A stretch of 64,000 bases of DNA from Mucilaginibacter sp. KACC 22063 (GTDB taxonomy: Bacteria > Bacteroidota > Bacteroidia > Sphingobacteriales > Sphingobacteriaceae). The notes under the pieces are model-generated. The model was not told the DNA's origin, did not search any database, and worked only from the letters and a program-made list of their open reading frames with translations. The position numbers and the translations under genes are program-made. Shown one piece after another: positions 43,389 through 50,184 of the stretch. The first letter of the stretch is position 1; every line of letters begins with the position of its first letter. The stretch covers positions 62,001 through 126,000 of the forward strand of contig NZ_CP117877.1 of assembly GCF_028736115.1 (NCBI RefSeq), given 5' to 3'.

Positions 43389-44792
43389 ATGGGATGTGGA
43401 AGTTGCTCAACAGGCGGATGCGCGCCGGCGGGCTGCAAAAGTAATGGCTCATGCCTTACTAACGGTTGCAGCAAGCTGGATGTGTACGACTGGTTGGCAC
43501 ATATGGATATGCCAAACAGTTACCGCGTTTTCCCCATTGTGGAGATTAAATTTAAAGGTTCGCGTAAGGATTTTTACCTGAACCCGGAAGATATATACCT
43601 TGAAAACGGCGAACTTGTAGTAGTTGAAACGCCAACGGGTGGCTTTGATGTGGGTCACGTTTCTGTAACCGGCGAGCTGGTGCGCATGCAGATGGTTAAA
43701 CGCCATGTAAAAGAAGGCGATGTTACCAAAAAGATTTTGCGCAAAGCTACCCCTGCCGATGTAGATAAATGGAAGGCATCTAAAGACCTCGAATGGGAAA
43801 CCATGCATAAGGCACGCAAACTGGCGCTTGACCTGGGCCTGCAAATGAAGATCAGTGACGTTGACTACCAGGGCGATAAAACCAAAGCTACCTTTTATTA
43901 TACTGCCGAAGGCCGCGTAGATTTCCGGGAGCTGATCAAACGTATGGCCGAAGCTTTCCGTATCCGTATCGAGATGCGTCAGATTGGTATGCGCCAGGAA
44001 GCAAGCCGCCTGGGTGGTATCGGTTCCTGCGGCCGCGAGCTTTGCTGCTCAACCTGGTTAACCGATTTTAAAACGGTATCAACCTCGGCAGCGCGTTATC
44101 AAAACCTTTCTTTAAATACCTTAAAGCTGGCCGGTCAATGCGGTAAACTTAAATGCTGCCTTAACTACGAGCTGGATACTTATATGGATGCGCTAAAATA
44201 CATCCCGGATAATGTAAACCTGCTTAGAACCGAAAAAGGAGATGCCCGCCTGCAAAAAACAGATATTTTTAAGAAAACCATGTGGTTTAGCTATCCGGGT
44301 GAAGAAAGCTGGATACCACTGCATGTGAACCGTGTAAAAGAAATACAGGCGCTGAATAAAGAAGGCATTAAGCCTGAAGATTTAGGCGAAATAGTTGAAA
44401 TTGAATCGGCTCCGGTTAAGGTACTTGATTACGAAAACGTTGTTGGGCAGGACAGCCTTACCCGCCTTGACGAGCGCAACCGCAACAAGCGTAATCGAAA
44501 TAAAAAGAAAAAACCGCAAGGTGAAGGTGGTGCACAACAGGCGGCTCAACCGCAGCGAAATGATCAACCCCGTAACGATCAGCAACGCGTTCAGCAGCCA
44601 AAGCCGCAACAGCAAAAACCACAGCAAGCCAGGCCTCAGCAACCAAACGCTGATGAACCTAAACCACAGAACGTGGCAGGACAGCCAGAGGGTGCGCCAC
44701 GCGAGGGCGGTAATAACCGACGTAATAATCGTCGCAGGCCTAACCGCAATAAGCAAAACAATAACAACAATCAGCAGGGTACCCAGCAATGA
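43389..44792 (+). CDS. PSP1-domain (RicT/YaaT-like) protein with Cys-rich head and disordered tail
   Basis: 467 residues. The first 28 contain six cysteines (CGSCSTGGCAPAGCKSNGSC). The PSP1 core follows (about 50-270) with GGIGSCGRELCCSTW and GQCGKLKCCLNYE, cysteines that in YaaT/RicT bind Fe-S clusters with partner proteins. The C-terminal ~115 residues are Gln/Asn/Pro/Arg-rich and low-complexity, unusual for RicT and probably disordered and RNA- or protein-binding. In Firmicutes RicT acts in RNA maturation via RNase Y; the role in Bacteroidota is unknown. Its stop overlaps gldH (atga). Confidence 0.9.
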   Translation: MGCGSCSTGGCAPAGCKSNGSCLTNGCSKLDVYDWLAHMDMPNSYRVFPIVEIKFKGSRKDFYLNPEDIYLENGELVVVETPTGGFDVGHVSVTGELVRMQMVKRHVKEGDVTKKILRKATPADVDKWKASKDLEWETMHKARKLALDLGLQMKISDVDYQGDKTKATFYYTAEGRVDFRELIKRMAEAFRIRIEMRQIGMRQEASRLGGIGSCGRELCCSTWLTDFKTVSTSAARYQNLSLNTLKLAGQCGKLKCCLNYELDTYMDALKYIPDNVNLLRTEKGDARLQKTDIFKKTMWFSYPGEESWIPLHVNRVKEIQALNKEGIKPEDLGEIVEIESAPVKVLDYENVVGQDSLTRLDERNRNKRNRNKKKKPQGEGGAQQAAQPQRNDQPRNDQQRVQQPKPQQQKPQQARPQQPNADEPKPQNVAGQPEGAPREGGNNRRNNRRRPNRNKQNNNNNQQGTQQ

Positions 44793-45271
44793 GAGCCGCT
44801 ATAAACAGGTTTAGTTTTATAATTATCGGTTTAATGCTTGCAGTTTGCAGCTGTACAGACCCACGCGGCGTGTTAGATCAAAACACCGAGATCCCTAACC
44901 GCAACTGGGCTTATGTAAACCGCATGAAGTACGATGTAAAAATCGACGATCCGTCCATTGCTTATAACTTATTCGTTAACCTGCGTGTAACTGCCGATTA
45001 TAAATATTCAAACCTGTTTGTGCTTATCAAACAAAGTAATACACGTGGCGGTAAGCCCTGGGTTACCCGTTATGAATTTAAATTGGCGAATCCAGATGGC
45101 GAGTGGCTGGGCAAAGGCACAGGCAATTTGTACAGCTATCAGCTGCCATTTAAAACAGGCTACAAGTTTCCTGAAAAAGGAACTTACCAGTTTGAAATTG
45201 AGCAGAACATGCGCGATAACCCTTTACGTGAGGTAAGCGATGTTGGTTTACGCGTGGAGAAAGCGCAGTAA
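44789..45271 (+). CDS. gldH: Gliding motility lipoprotein GldH
   Basis: 160 residues. Signal with lipobox around LAVCSC (Cys20 or Cys22). The body VLDQNTEIPNRNWAYVNRMKYDVKI...FVNLRVTADYKYSNLFVLIKQ...GTGNLYSYQLPFKTGYKFPEKGTYQFEIEQNMR is the GldH pattern. In Flavobacterium johnsoniae GldH is needed for gliding. It is coupled to the PSP1 gene upstream. Whether this organism glides is not shown; no other gld genes are in the window. Confidence 0.93.
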   Translation: MRAAINRFSFIIIGLMLAVCSCTDPRGVLDQNTEIPNRNWAYVNRMKYDVKIDDPSIAYNLFVNLRVTADYKYSNLFVLIKQSNTRGGKPWVTRYEFKLANPDGEWLGKGTGNLYSYQLPFKTGYKFPEKGTYQFEIEQNMRDNPLREVSDVGLRVEKAQ

Positions 45272-45310
45272 ATATCAGATTTAAAAATTTCTATTTCAAT
45301 TACCATCATT

Positions 45311-45329
45311 CTATAATTCTGATTCAGAC
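45311..45329 (-). repeat. AT-rich GAATT repeat, second copy
   Basis: Minus strand reads GTCTGAATCAGAATTATAG, nearly the same as GTCTGAATCTGAATT at 29272 next to the polA leader repeat. Confidence 0.5.
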
Positions 45330-45381
45330 AATTTAATTAGAACCCTTTTCCATTACCGGCGTTAAATAATAAACTAACGCC

Positions 45382-45630
45382 ATGAAAAAGCTGATCTACA
45401 CCGCCGCTGTTGCATCCATTATATTAATGTCTGCCTGTAAAGGTCCAAGCCGTACGGGGAATGCCGCTGCCGATTCTGGTTCTGCGGGTAGTTCTGGAGC
45501 TGCTGATACCAATGTTTCGACAGGGGCTGGTACAGGCACACCTGTAACCAATGGCGGAACCGATACCAGTACACTTGGCAAAGGCGCTACCGCTCCTACT
45601 GTAGACAGCACGGCAAACAAAAAGCCATAG
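45382..45630 (+). CDS. Small Gly/Ser/Thr-rich lipoprotein
   Basis: 82 residues. Lipobox ILMSAC in the first 19 residues; the rest is low-complexity (GSAGSSGAADTNVSTGAGTG) and ends TANKKP. No known domain; resembles many short disordered Bacteroidota lipoproteins. Separate from gldH by 110 bases with an AT-rich repeat. Confidence 0.72.
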   Translation: MKKLIYTAAVASIILMSACKGPSRTGNAAADSGSAGSSGAADTNVSTGAGTGTPVTNGGTDTSTLGKGATAPTVDSTANKKP

Positions 45631-45716
45631 TTTTAATAAACAAGGGATAAGAACAAGGCCGCTGATTGATTAACTAAAATTTTTAGCTACATTCGTTTTG
45701 CTAAAATTTTTATCAA

Positions 45717-47084
45717 ATGAATGCGGCAGTTTTAATTACAGCAGCAGTTATATTATTAATTGCAGTTTATATTTTCATCAGGTCAAGCACTAAAGTAAGC
45801 AGCCTTAATAATGCGGAAGCCGACCTGTTAAAAAAAGAAAGCGAGTCTTTAAGGTTACAGCTTGCCCGGGCTGAAGAAAAAAACCTGTGGATAACATCTG
45901 AAAAGGAGAACATTACTACATTATTTAAGGAAGAACAGCAGCGCTTAAACCACGAGCTTGGCATAGAGCGTAGCAAATTAGCCCAGGCATTACAAGCCAT
46001 TGAACGTGCCGAAGCCTATCAGCAATCGCAGCAGGAAAAATTACAGGATCAAAAACTGGAAATTGAACGGACGCGGCTGCATTTTCAGCGCGAGTTTGAG
46101 AACATCGCTGAGAAAATGCTCAAAGAAAAATCAAAAGAGTTTACAGATGTCAATAAATTCCATCTGGATAATATCCTTAACCCGCTAAAGGAAAACCTTA
46201 AAGCTTTTGAAAGCAAAGTGGATAAGGTTTACCACATGGAAGCTGCCGAACGTAACACTTTAAAAGGTGTAATTACGCAATTGATGGAGCTTAACCGCCA
46301 GATCAGCAGCGAAGCGCAGAATCTAACCAAAGCACTTAAAGGCGATACTAAAAAGCAAGGTAACTGGGGCGAGTTTATTCTTGAAAAGGTTTTGGAACGT
46401 TCAGGTTTGGTTAAAGACCGTGAATACCGTTTGCAAGCCAGTTACCAAACTACCGACGGCACCCGCTACCAGCCCGATGCCGTAATAGATCTGCCGGATG
46501 ATAAGCATCTGATCATTGATGCGAAAGTGTCATTGGTTGCTTACGAAAAGCTGGTTAACTGCGACACAGAAGAAGAACGTAAGGTATATGCCCGTGCACA
46601 CGTAGAATCATTACGCAGCCATGTGATGGGGCTGTCAGCAAAAAACTATCACGACCTGAATAAACTTAACTCGCCCGACTTTGTGATGTTGTTTGTGCCT
46701 ATCGAATCGTCATTCAGTTTTGCGGTACAGATAGATCATGATCTGTTCAGCGATGCCTGGGACAGGCGCGTGGTTATTGTAAGCCCTTCAACCCTGCTGG
46801 CTACCTTACGCACCATTGCCAGCATGTGGAAGCAGGAAAATCAGAACCGTAACGTAATGGAGATTGCCCGTTTAAGCGGCGAGATGTATGATAAGTTTAC
46901 CAACTTCGTGGCCGACCTTGAAGGCGTAGGCAAAAGCCTGAAAAGCAGCCAGGATGCTTATGATAAAGCTTTCAATAAACTGGTAGACGGTCGCGGTAAT
47001 TTGACCATTACGGCCGAAAAAATCAAAAAGCTTGGCGCAAAAGCCAACAAGCAATTAGATACTAAATATCTGGGTGAAGATTAA
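45717..47084 (+). CDS. rmuC: DNA recombination protein RmuC
   Basis: 455 residues. N-terminal membrane helix (3-23), a long coiled coil (about 35-140), then the RmuC nuclease-like domain (about 165-400): GNWGEFILEKVLERSGL, YQPDAVIDLPDDKHLIIDAK with the acidic residues, and WDRRVVIVSPSTLLATLRTI. In E. coli it limits inversions at short repeats; a gap full of small inverted repeats here makes that suggestive but unproven. Converges with the carboxymuconolactone decarboxylase-like gene at a shared terminator. Confidence 0.95.
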   Translation: MNAAVLITAAVILLIAVYIFIRSSTKVSSLNNAEADLLKKESESLRLQLARAEEKNLWITSEKENITTLFKEEQQRLNHELGIERSKLAQALQAIERAEAYQQSQQEKLQDQKLEIERTRLHFQREFENIAEKMLKEKSKEFTDVNKFHLDNILNPLKENLKAFESKVDKVYHMEAAERNTLKGVITQLMELNRQISSEAQNLTKALKGDTKKQGNWGEFILEKVLERSGLVKDREYRLQASYQTTDGTRYQPDAVIDLPDDKHLIIDAKVSLVAYEKLVNCDTEEERKVYARAHVESLRSHVMGLSAKNYHDLNKLNSPDFVMLFVPIESSFSFAVQIDHDLFSDAWDRRVVIVSPSTLLATLRTIASMWKQENQNRNVMEIARLSGEMYDKFTNFVADLEGVGKSLKSSQDAYDKAFNKLVDGRGNLTITAEKIKKLGAKANKQLDTKYLGED

Positions 47085-47090
47085 TGAAAC

Positions 47091-47126
47091 AAAAAAGAGA
47101 GACTGATATGGTCTCTCTTTTTATTA
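47091..47126. terminator. Bidirectional terminator between rmuC and the CMD gene
   Basis: AGAGAGAC pairs with GTCTCTCT around TGATATG, flanked by A-run and T-run on opposite sides. Confidence 0.8.
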
Positions 47127-47474
47127 TTTCTGAACTTCGTTTAGTTCGTCCCAATACTCAACCGCGCGTCGGTAATGCGGAATTACGATGGAGCCGCCAA
47201 CCAGGTTAGCAATCATAAATATCTCGTTCATTTCTTCGCTGTTTACACCAGCATCATGGCATTTGCCAAGATGGTATTTAATACAATCGTCGCAGCGTAA
47301 TACCATTGATGCTACAAGGCCAAGCATCTCCTTGGTTTTAACATCAAGCGCACCATCGGCATAGCTGGTGGTATCTAAAGCAAAAAAACGTTTAATATTT
47401 GTATTGGCAGATTCCATTATCCTGTCGTTCATTTTAGTACGATAGGCATTGAAATCATCTACTAATTTTCCCAT
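47124..47474 (-). CDS. Carboxymuconolactone decarboxylase / AhpD-like protein
   Basis: 116 residues, all alpha. Active site RCDDCIKYHLGKC: CxxC followed by His, as in AhpD-type peroxidase partners. Flanking FFALDTTSYADGALDVKTKEMLGL is the usual family opening. Either a thiol peroxidase reductant or a small enzyme of unknown substrate. It follows clpS by 39 bases on the same strand and is probably cotranscribed. Confidence 0.92.
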   Translation of the reverse strand: MGKLVDDFNAYRTKMNDRIMESANTNIKRFFALDTTSYADGALDVKTKEMLGLVASMVLRCDDCIKYHLGKCHDAGVNSEEMNEIFMIANLVGGSIVIPHYRRAVEYWDELNEVQK

Positions 47475-47513
47475 GATTTAATTTATGTTTTAAGAAAGAG
47501 ATGTTGTGTGGAT

Positions 47514-47795
47514 TTACTCAACCGTAACGGTAAGGCCTTCCTGCTGCAATATTTTGCGGTAAACTTCCATCTCGGTAAATGATCCTTCCAAAATAGCGCA
47601 CTTGCCTTCATTATGTACCTTCCAGGCAATTTTTTCGGCCTGCGGTTCTGTATAATCAAGATACTTCATCATACAATAGATCACATGCTCAAATGTGTTC
47701 ACGTCATCATTCCACAATATAAGGCGGTGCATTTCCTTTAATCCGGCCAGCACCTCTTCGAGCGTAAGCGTTTCTTCCTGTACTTCGGTTGGCAT
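47514..47795 (-). CDS. clpS: ClpS, Clp protease adaptor
   Basis: 93 residues. LILWNDDVNTFEHVIYCMM is the ClpS binding motif for N-degrons and ClpA/ClpC, followed by EKIAWKVHNEGKCAILEGSFTEMEVYR. It delivers N-end-rule substrates to the Clp protease. The clp ATPase and protease genes are elsewhere. TAATTTTG box at 47812 precedes the start. Confidence 0.95.
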   Translation of the reverse strand: MPTEVQEETLTLEEVLAGLKEMHRLILWNDDVNTFEHVIYCMMKYLDYTEPQAEKIAWKVHNEGKCAILEGSFTEMEVYRKILQQEGLTVTVE

Positions 47796-47811
47796 ATCTG
47801 AATTGTAATTA

Positions 47812-47819
47812 CAAAATTA
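47812..47819 (-). promoter_or_regulatory. Candidate -7 box (TAATTTTG) for clpS
   Basis: Minus-strand TAnnTTTG 16 bases before the clpS ATG; -33 weak. Confidence 0.45.
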
Positions 47820-47883
47820 CTTAAAAAGCATAATAAACGGAGCACTTTTATGTTTTAAGCACGTAAAGAAAAACCCCTGTTAA

Positions 47884-48753
47884 ATGAAAACACAACTAAC
47901 CTTACTTGCAGCGCTGGCTTTCGGCGCGTTTGTGTCACCCTGTTTTGCACAAAAAGCAGACAATATATTGAAGCAGCCACCTGCTGATATCAAGATTGAC
48001 GGCAACCTGAAAGATTGGGGCGATAGCCTGCGTTACCACAACGAGGATAAGAAACTCGACTACTCATTGGCTAACGATAAAGAAAATATTTACATGGCCA
48101 TACGCATAAGCGACCATAGCGAACAAATGCGTGTGCTGGCTGCCGGCTTAACTTTAGGTATTAGCCCAAAAGGTAAAAAGAAGGATGAATATAGTATCAC
48201 CTTCCCTGTTGGCGATCAGGGCAGTACACCTATGTTTGGCAGGCATGTCATGGGTGCCGATAGCATTACACAGGCCGACCGCGACGAACTGATGCGTGCC
48301 CGTTTAACCAAGCTGCGCAATATTAAGGTAGAAGGGTTTTCTGATATTGAGGGTGACATGATCACTACCTCAAATACTTATGGTATACATACTGCCATTG
48401 ATTATGATGAAAACGGTTACCTGGTTTACGAGGCGGCTGTGCCCTTAAAGCTTTTACATGCCGATGCAAACGGCAAAAAAGAATGGGCATTTGATTTTAA
48501 GATCAATGGAATCACCCGCCCTGCAAATAACGGAGGTAACGGCGGTGACCATGCTGAAGGCCTGGGCGGCGGTGGAATGGGCAGAGGTGGCCGCGGAGGT
48601 ATGGGCGGCGGCGGAATGCGCGGTGGTGGCGGCATGGGTGGCGGTCGCGGGGGGATGCGTGGCGGCATGGGAGGAGGCCAGGGTAGCGGCGCCGATCATA
48701 GCGAAATGAGCAAGTCTGTAGATTTTTGGGAAAAATTCTATTTAGGAAATTAA
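47884..48753 (+). CDS. Secreted CBM9-like protein with a Gly/Met/Arg repeat tail
   Basis: 289 residues, signal peptide to CFAQ. Residues 30-215 resemble a CBM9/sugar-binding domain as found in exported Bacteroidota proteins: IKIDGNLKDWGDSL, ENIYMAIRISD, AIDYDENGYLVYEAAVPLKLL. Then about 50 residues of glycine repeats with Met and Arg (GGGMGRGGRGGMGGGGMRGG), encoded by GC-rich DNA at 48560-48700, and a short acidic end with DFWEKFYLGN. The tail looks disordered; purpose unknown. It is divergent from clpS. Confidence 0.8.
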   Translation: MKTQLTLLAALAFGAFVSPCFAQKADNILKQPPADIKIDGNLKDWGDSLRYHNEDKKLDYSLANDKENIYMAIRISDHSEQMRVLAAGLTLGISPKGKKKDEYSITFPVGDQGSTPMFGRHVMGADSITQADRDELMRARLTKLRNIKVEGFSDIEGDMITTSNTYGIHTAIDYDENGYLVYEAAVPLKLLHADANGKKEWAFDFKINGITRPANNGGNGGDHAEGLGGGGMGRGGRGGMGGGGMRGGGGMGGGRGGMRGGMGGGQGSGADHSEMSKSVDFWEKFYLGN

Positions 48754-48800
48754 CTTTTGGCCACTCGGCTGTAAACCGGGAGGCGAAAATACCCTACTCA

Positions 48801-48824
48801 GTCGCTCGGCTCTTGCCGGGTGAC
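48801..48824. other. Strong hairpin in the 3' region upstream of gcvH
   Basis: GTCGCTCGGC and GCCGGGTGAC form a ten-pair stem (two G-U) with a TCTT loop. It is 48 bases after the stop of the preceding gene and just before a terminator. The GC content is above that of other gaps. It may be part of a small RNA or a 3' UTR structure; no known family recognised. Confidence 0.5.
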
Positions 48825-48844
48825 GGTGAAAAAATCAATAAGAT

Positions 48845-48870
48845 CAGCCCGTTTAGGCGGGCTTTTTTGT
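48845..48870 (+). terminator. Terminator upstream of gcvH
   Basis: AGCCCG pairs with CGGGCT, followed by TTTTTTG. Confidence 0.8.
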
Positions 48871-48892
48871 TTAAATGCATATTTAAAACCCC

Positions 48893-48923
48893 TTTGTCTT
48901 GCTCATAAAAGTTGTTATTTTTG
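48893..48923 (+). promoter_or_regulatory. gcvH promoter
   Basis: TTTG at 48893-48896, 19-base spacer, TATTTTTG at 48916-48923; 20-base leader. Near-perfect Bacteroidota consensus. Confidence 0.75.
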
Positions 48924-48943
48924 GGCACACTAAAAAACTTGAT

Positions 48944-49324
48944 ATGGAATTTCCAGCTGAACTGAAATACACCAAAGACCATGAGTGGGTACGTGTAGAA
49001 GGTAACGAAGCCTATATTGGCATCACCGATTTCGCACAGCGCGAATTAGGCGATATTGTTTACATTGACATAACCACCGTTGGTGATGAAATTGCGAAAG
49101 AAGATGTGTTTGGTACAGTAGAAGCGGTGAAAACCGTATCTGACCTGTTTATGCCTGTTAGCGGCACTGTGCTTGAGGTAAACCCTGCATTAGATACCCA
49201 GCCAGAACTTGTAAACACAGATCCTTACGGCGAAGGCTGGATGGTTAAGATCAGCCTGCAAACTGCCGATGAAGTAAACTCATTATTATCAGCAGGTGAT
49301 TACCAGTCACTGGTAGGCGCTTAA
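48944..49324 (+). CDS. gcvH: Glycine cleavage system H protein
   Basis: 126 residues from the ATG at 48944 ([20 protein letters not shown]); an earlier TTG at 48899 would run back through the promoter. Lipoyl-carrying lysine is Lys63 in [13 protein letters not shown]. It shuttles the aminomethyl group between P and T proteins. LipB, needed for lipoylation, is at 60784 in this window and GcvT at 6841. Its stop shares one base with the VanZ-like gene's ATG. Confidence 0.98.
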   Translation: MEFPAELKYTKDHEWVRVEGNEAYIGITDFAQRELGDIVYIDITTVGDEIAKEDVFGTVEAVKTVSDLFMPVSGTVLEVNPALDTQPELVNTDPYGEGWMVKISLQTADEVNSLLSAGDYQSLVGA

Positions 49325-49713
49325 TGCTGCGTTTTTTAAAATATCAGCGGCTCACTATTCTGTGGTCTCTATTTATACTGGTAATGTGCAGTATAAAAAT
49401 GGGCAAGGTTGGTGAGTCGCCTTTGTTTTTTCAGGGGTTTGATAAAATGGTGCATTGCGGGTTCTTCTTCGTATTCACCGTACTGGCATCAAATGGCTAT
49501 ACCCGCCAAAGCGGTAAGGTAACCTTTACAAACACCCTTGCCATTATGTTTATAGCCATAATGTTCGGTGGCTTAATTGAGGTAATGCAAACTTATCTTT
49601 TCCCTTGGCGCTCTGGCGACTGGAACGACCTTTTCGCTGATACTGTAGGTGTTGGAATGGCTACTTTTTGTATCTTGGTGATCAATTCGGCAATTAAGTA
49701 TGAAAAAGCGTAA
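49324..49713 (+). CDS. VanZ-family membrane protein
   Basis: 129 residues with about four membrane segments. The VanZ pattern is MGKVGESPLFFQGFDKMVHCGFFFVFT and GGLIEVMQTYLFPWRSGDWNDLFADTVGVGMA. VanZ in enterococci gives low-level teicoplanin resistance, but family members are widespread without a fixed function. Its start overlaps the gcvH stop by one base, and the next small lipoprotein gene overlaps its end, making a three-gene unit. Confidence 0.88.
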   Translation: MLRFLKYQRLTILWSLFILVMCSIKMGKVGESPLFFQGFDKMVHCGFFFVFTVLASNGYTRQSGKVTFTNTLAIMFIAIMFGGLIEVMQTYLFPWRSGDWNDLFADTVGVGMATFCILVINSAIKYEKA

Positions 49714-49846
49714 TTACCTTTTAGTTTTATTTGTGCTGTTCAGCACAGGCTTATCATCATGTGGCTTGTTTCATAAAAGCTGCAACTGCCCTCATTTCGG
49801 TAAATTAATAGCCCCTGCTTCTTTATCAGCATCACGTATCGCTTAA
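49700..49846 (+). CDS. 48-residue Cys-rich lipoprotein
   Basis: Too short for usual cut-offs. ATG at 49700, inside the end of the VanZ gene in another frame, stop TAA at 49844-49846. MKKRNYLLVLFVLFSTGLSS ends in a lipobox with Cys21, followed by GLFHKSCNCPHFGKL: a CxC-P-H-F motif that could bind metal. The overlap with vanZ and the clear lipobox support a real gene. Unknown function. Confidence 0.68.
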   Translation: MKKRNYLLVLFVLFSTGLSSCGLFHKSCNCPHFGKLIAPASLSASRIA

Positions 49847-49905
49847 GAATATATCGCTTTGATATAAATGTGAGATTAGACCGACAATAAAATGCTGCTC
49901 TCTTA

Positions 49906-49937
49906 TTTGGATTTAATTTAAATAAGATATACATTTG
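49906..49937 (+). promoter_or_regulatory. feoAB promoter
   Basis: TTTG (49906-49909), 20-base spacer, TACATTTG (49930-49937), 22-base leader before feoA. No convincing Fur box was found. Confidence 0.7.
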
Positions 49938-49959
49938 TTCAATCATATAAGATAAAGAG

Positions 49960-50175
49960 ATGAAGCTTTCGCAACTTAAAGTAGGTAACAAAGGAATTGT
50001 AAAAGAATTTACAGACCTTGAAATGTCTGTTAAGTTGATGGAAATGGGCTGCCTGCCCGGTGAAGAAGTAAGAGTAGAAAGGATAGCACCCCTTGGCGAT
50101 CCTATTGCTATAAATGTAGCCGGCTACCAGCTAAGTTTACGCAAACGCGAAGCTTCGACCATTATACTACTGTAG
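49960..50175 (+). CDS. feoA: Ferrous iron transport protein A
   Basis: 71 residues, SH3-like: LKVGNKGIVKEF, MEMGCLPGEEVRVERIAPLGDPIAI, VAGYQLSLRKREASTIIL. It assists FeoB in Fe(II) uptake. Starts 22 bases after a good promoter; feoB follows after 9 bases. Confidence 0.95.
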   Translation: MKLSQLKVGNKGIVKEFTDLEMSVKLMEMGCLPGEEVRVERIAPLGDPIAINVAGYQLSLRKREASTIILL

Positions 50176-50184
50176 GTTTAGAAG

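Noticed and set aside
48426..48709. Pro-rich and Ala/Val-rich frames opposite or beside the Gly-rich tail
   Set aside because: They are shadows of the GGC/GGT/ATG repeats of the CBM9-like gene.
48754..48943. Glycine riboswitch before gcvH
   Set aside because: None of the conserved glycine-aptamer core was seen and the consensus promoter lies after the structured part, so the structure would not be in the gcvH transcript.
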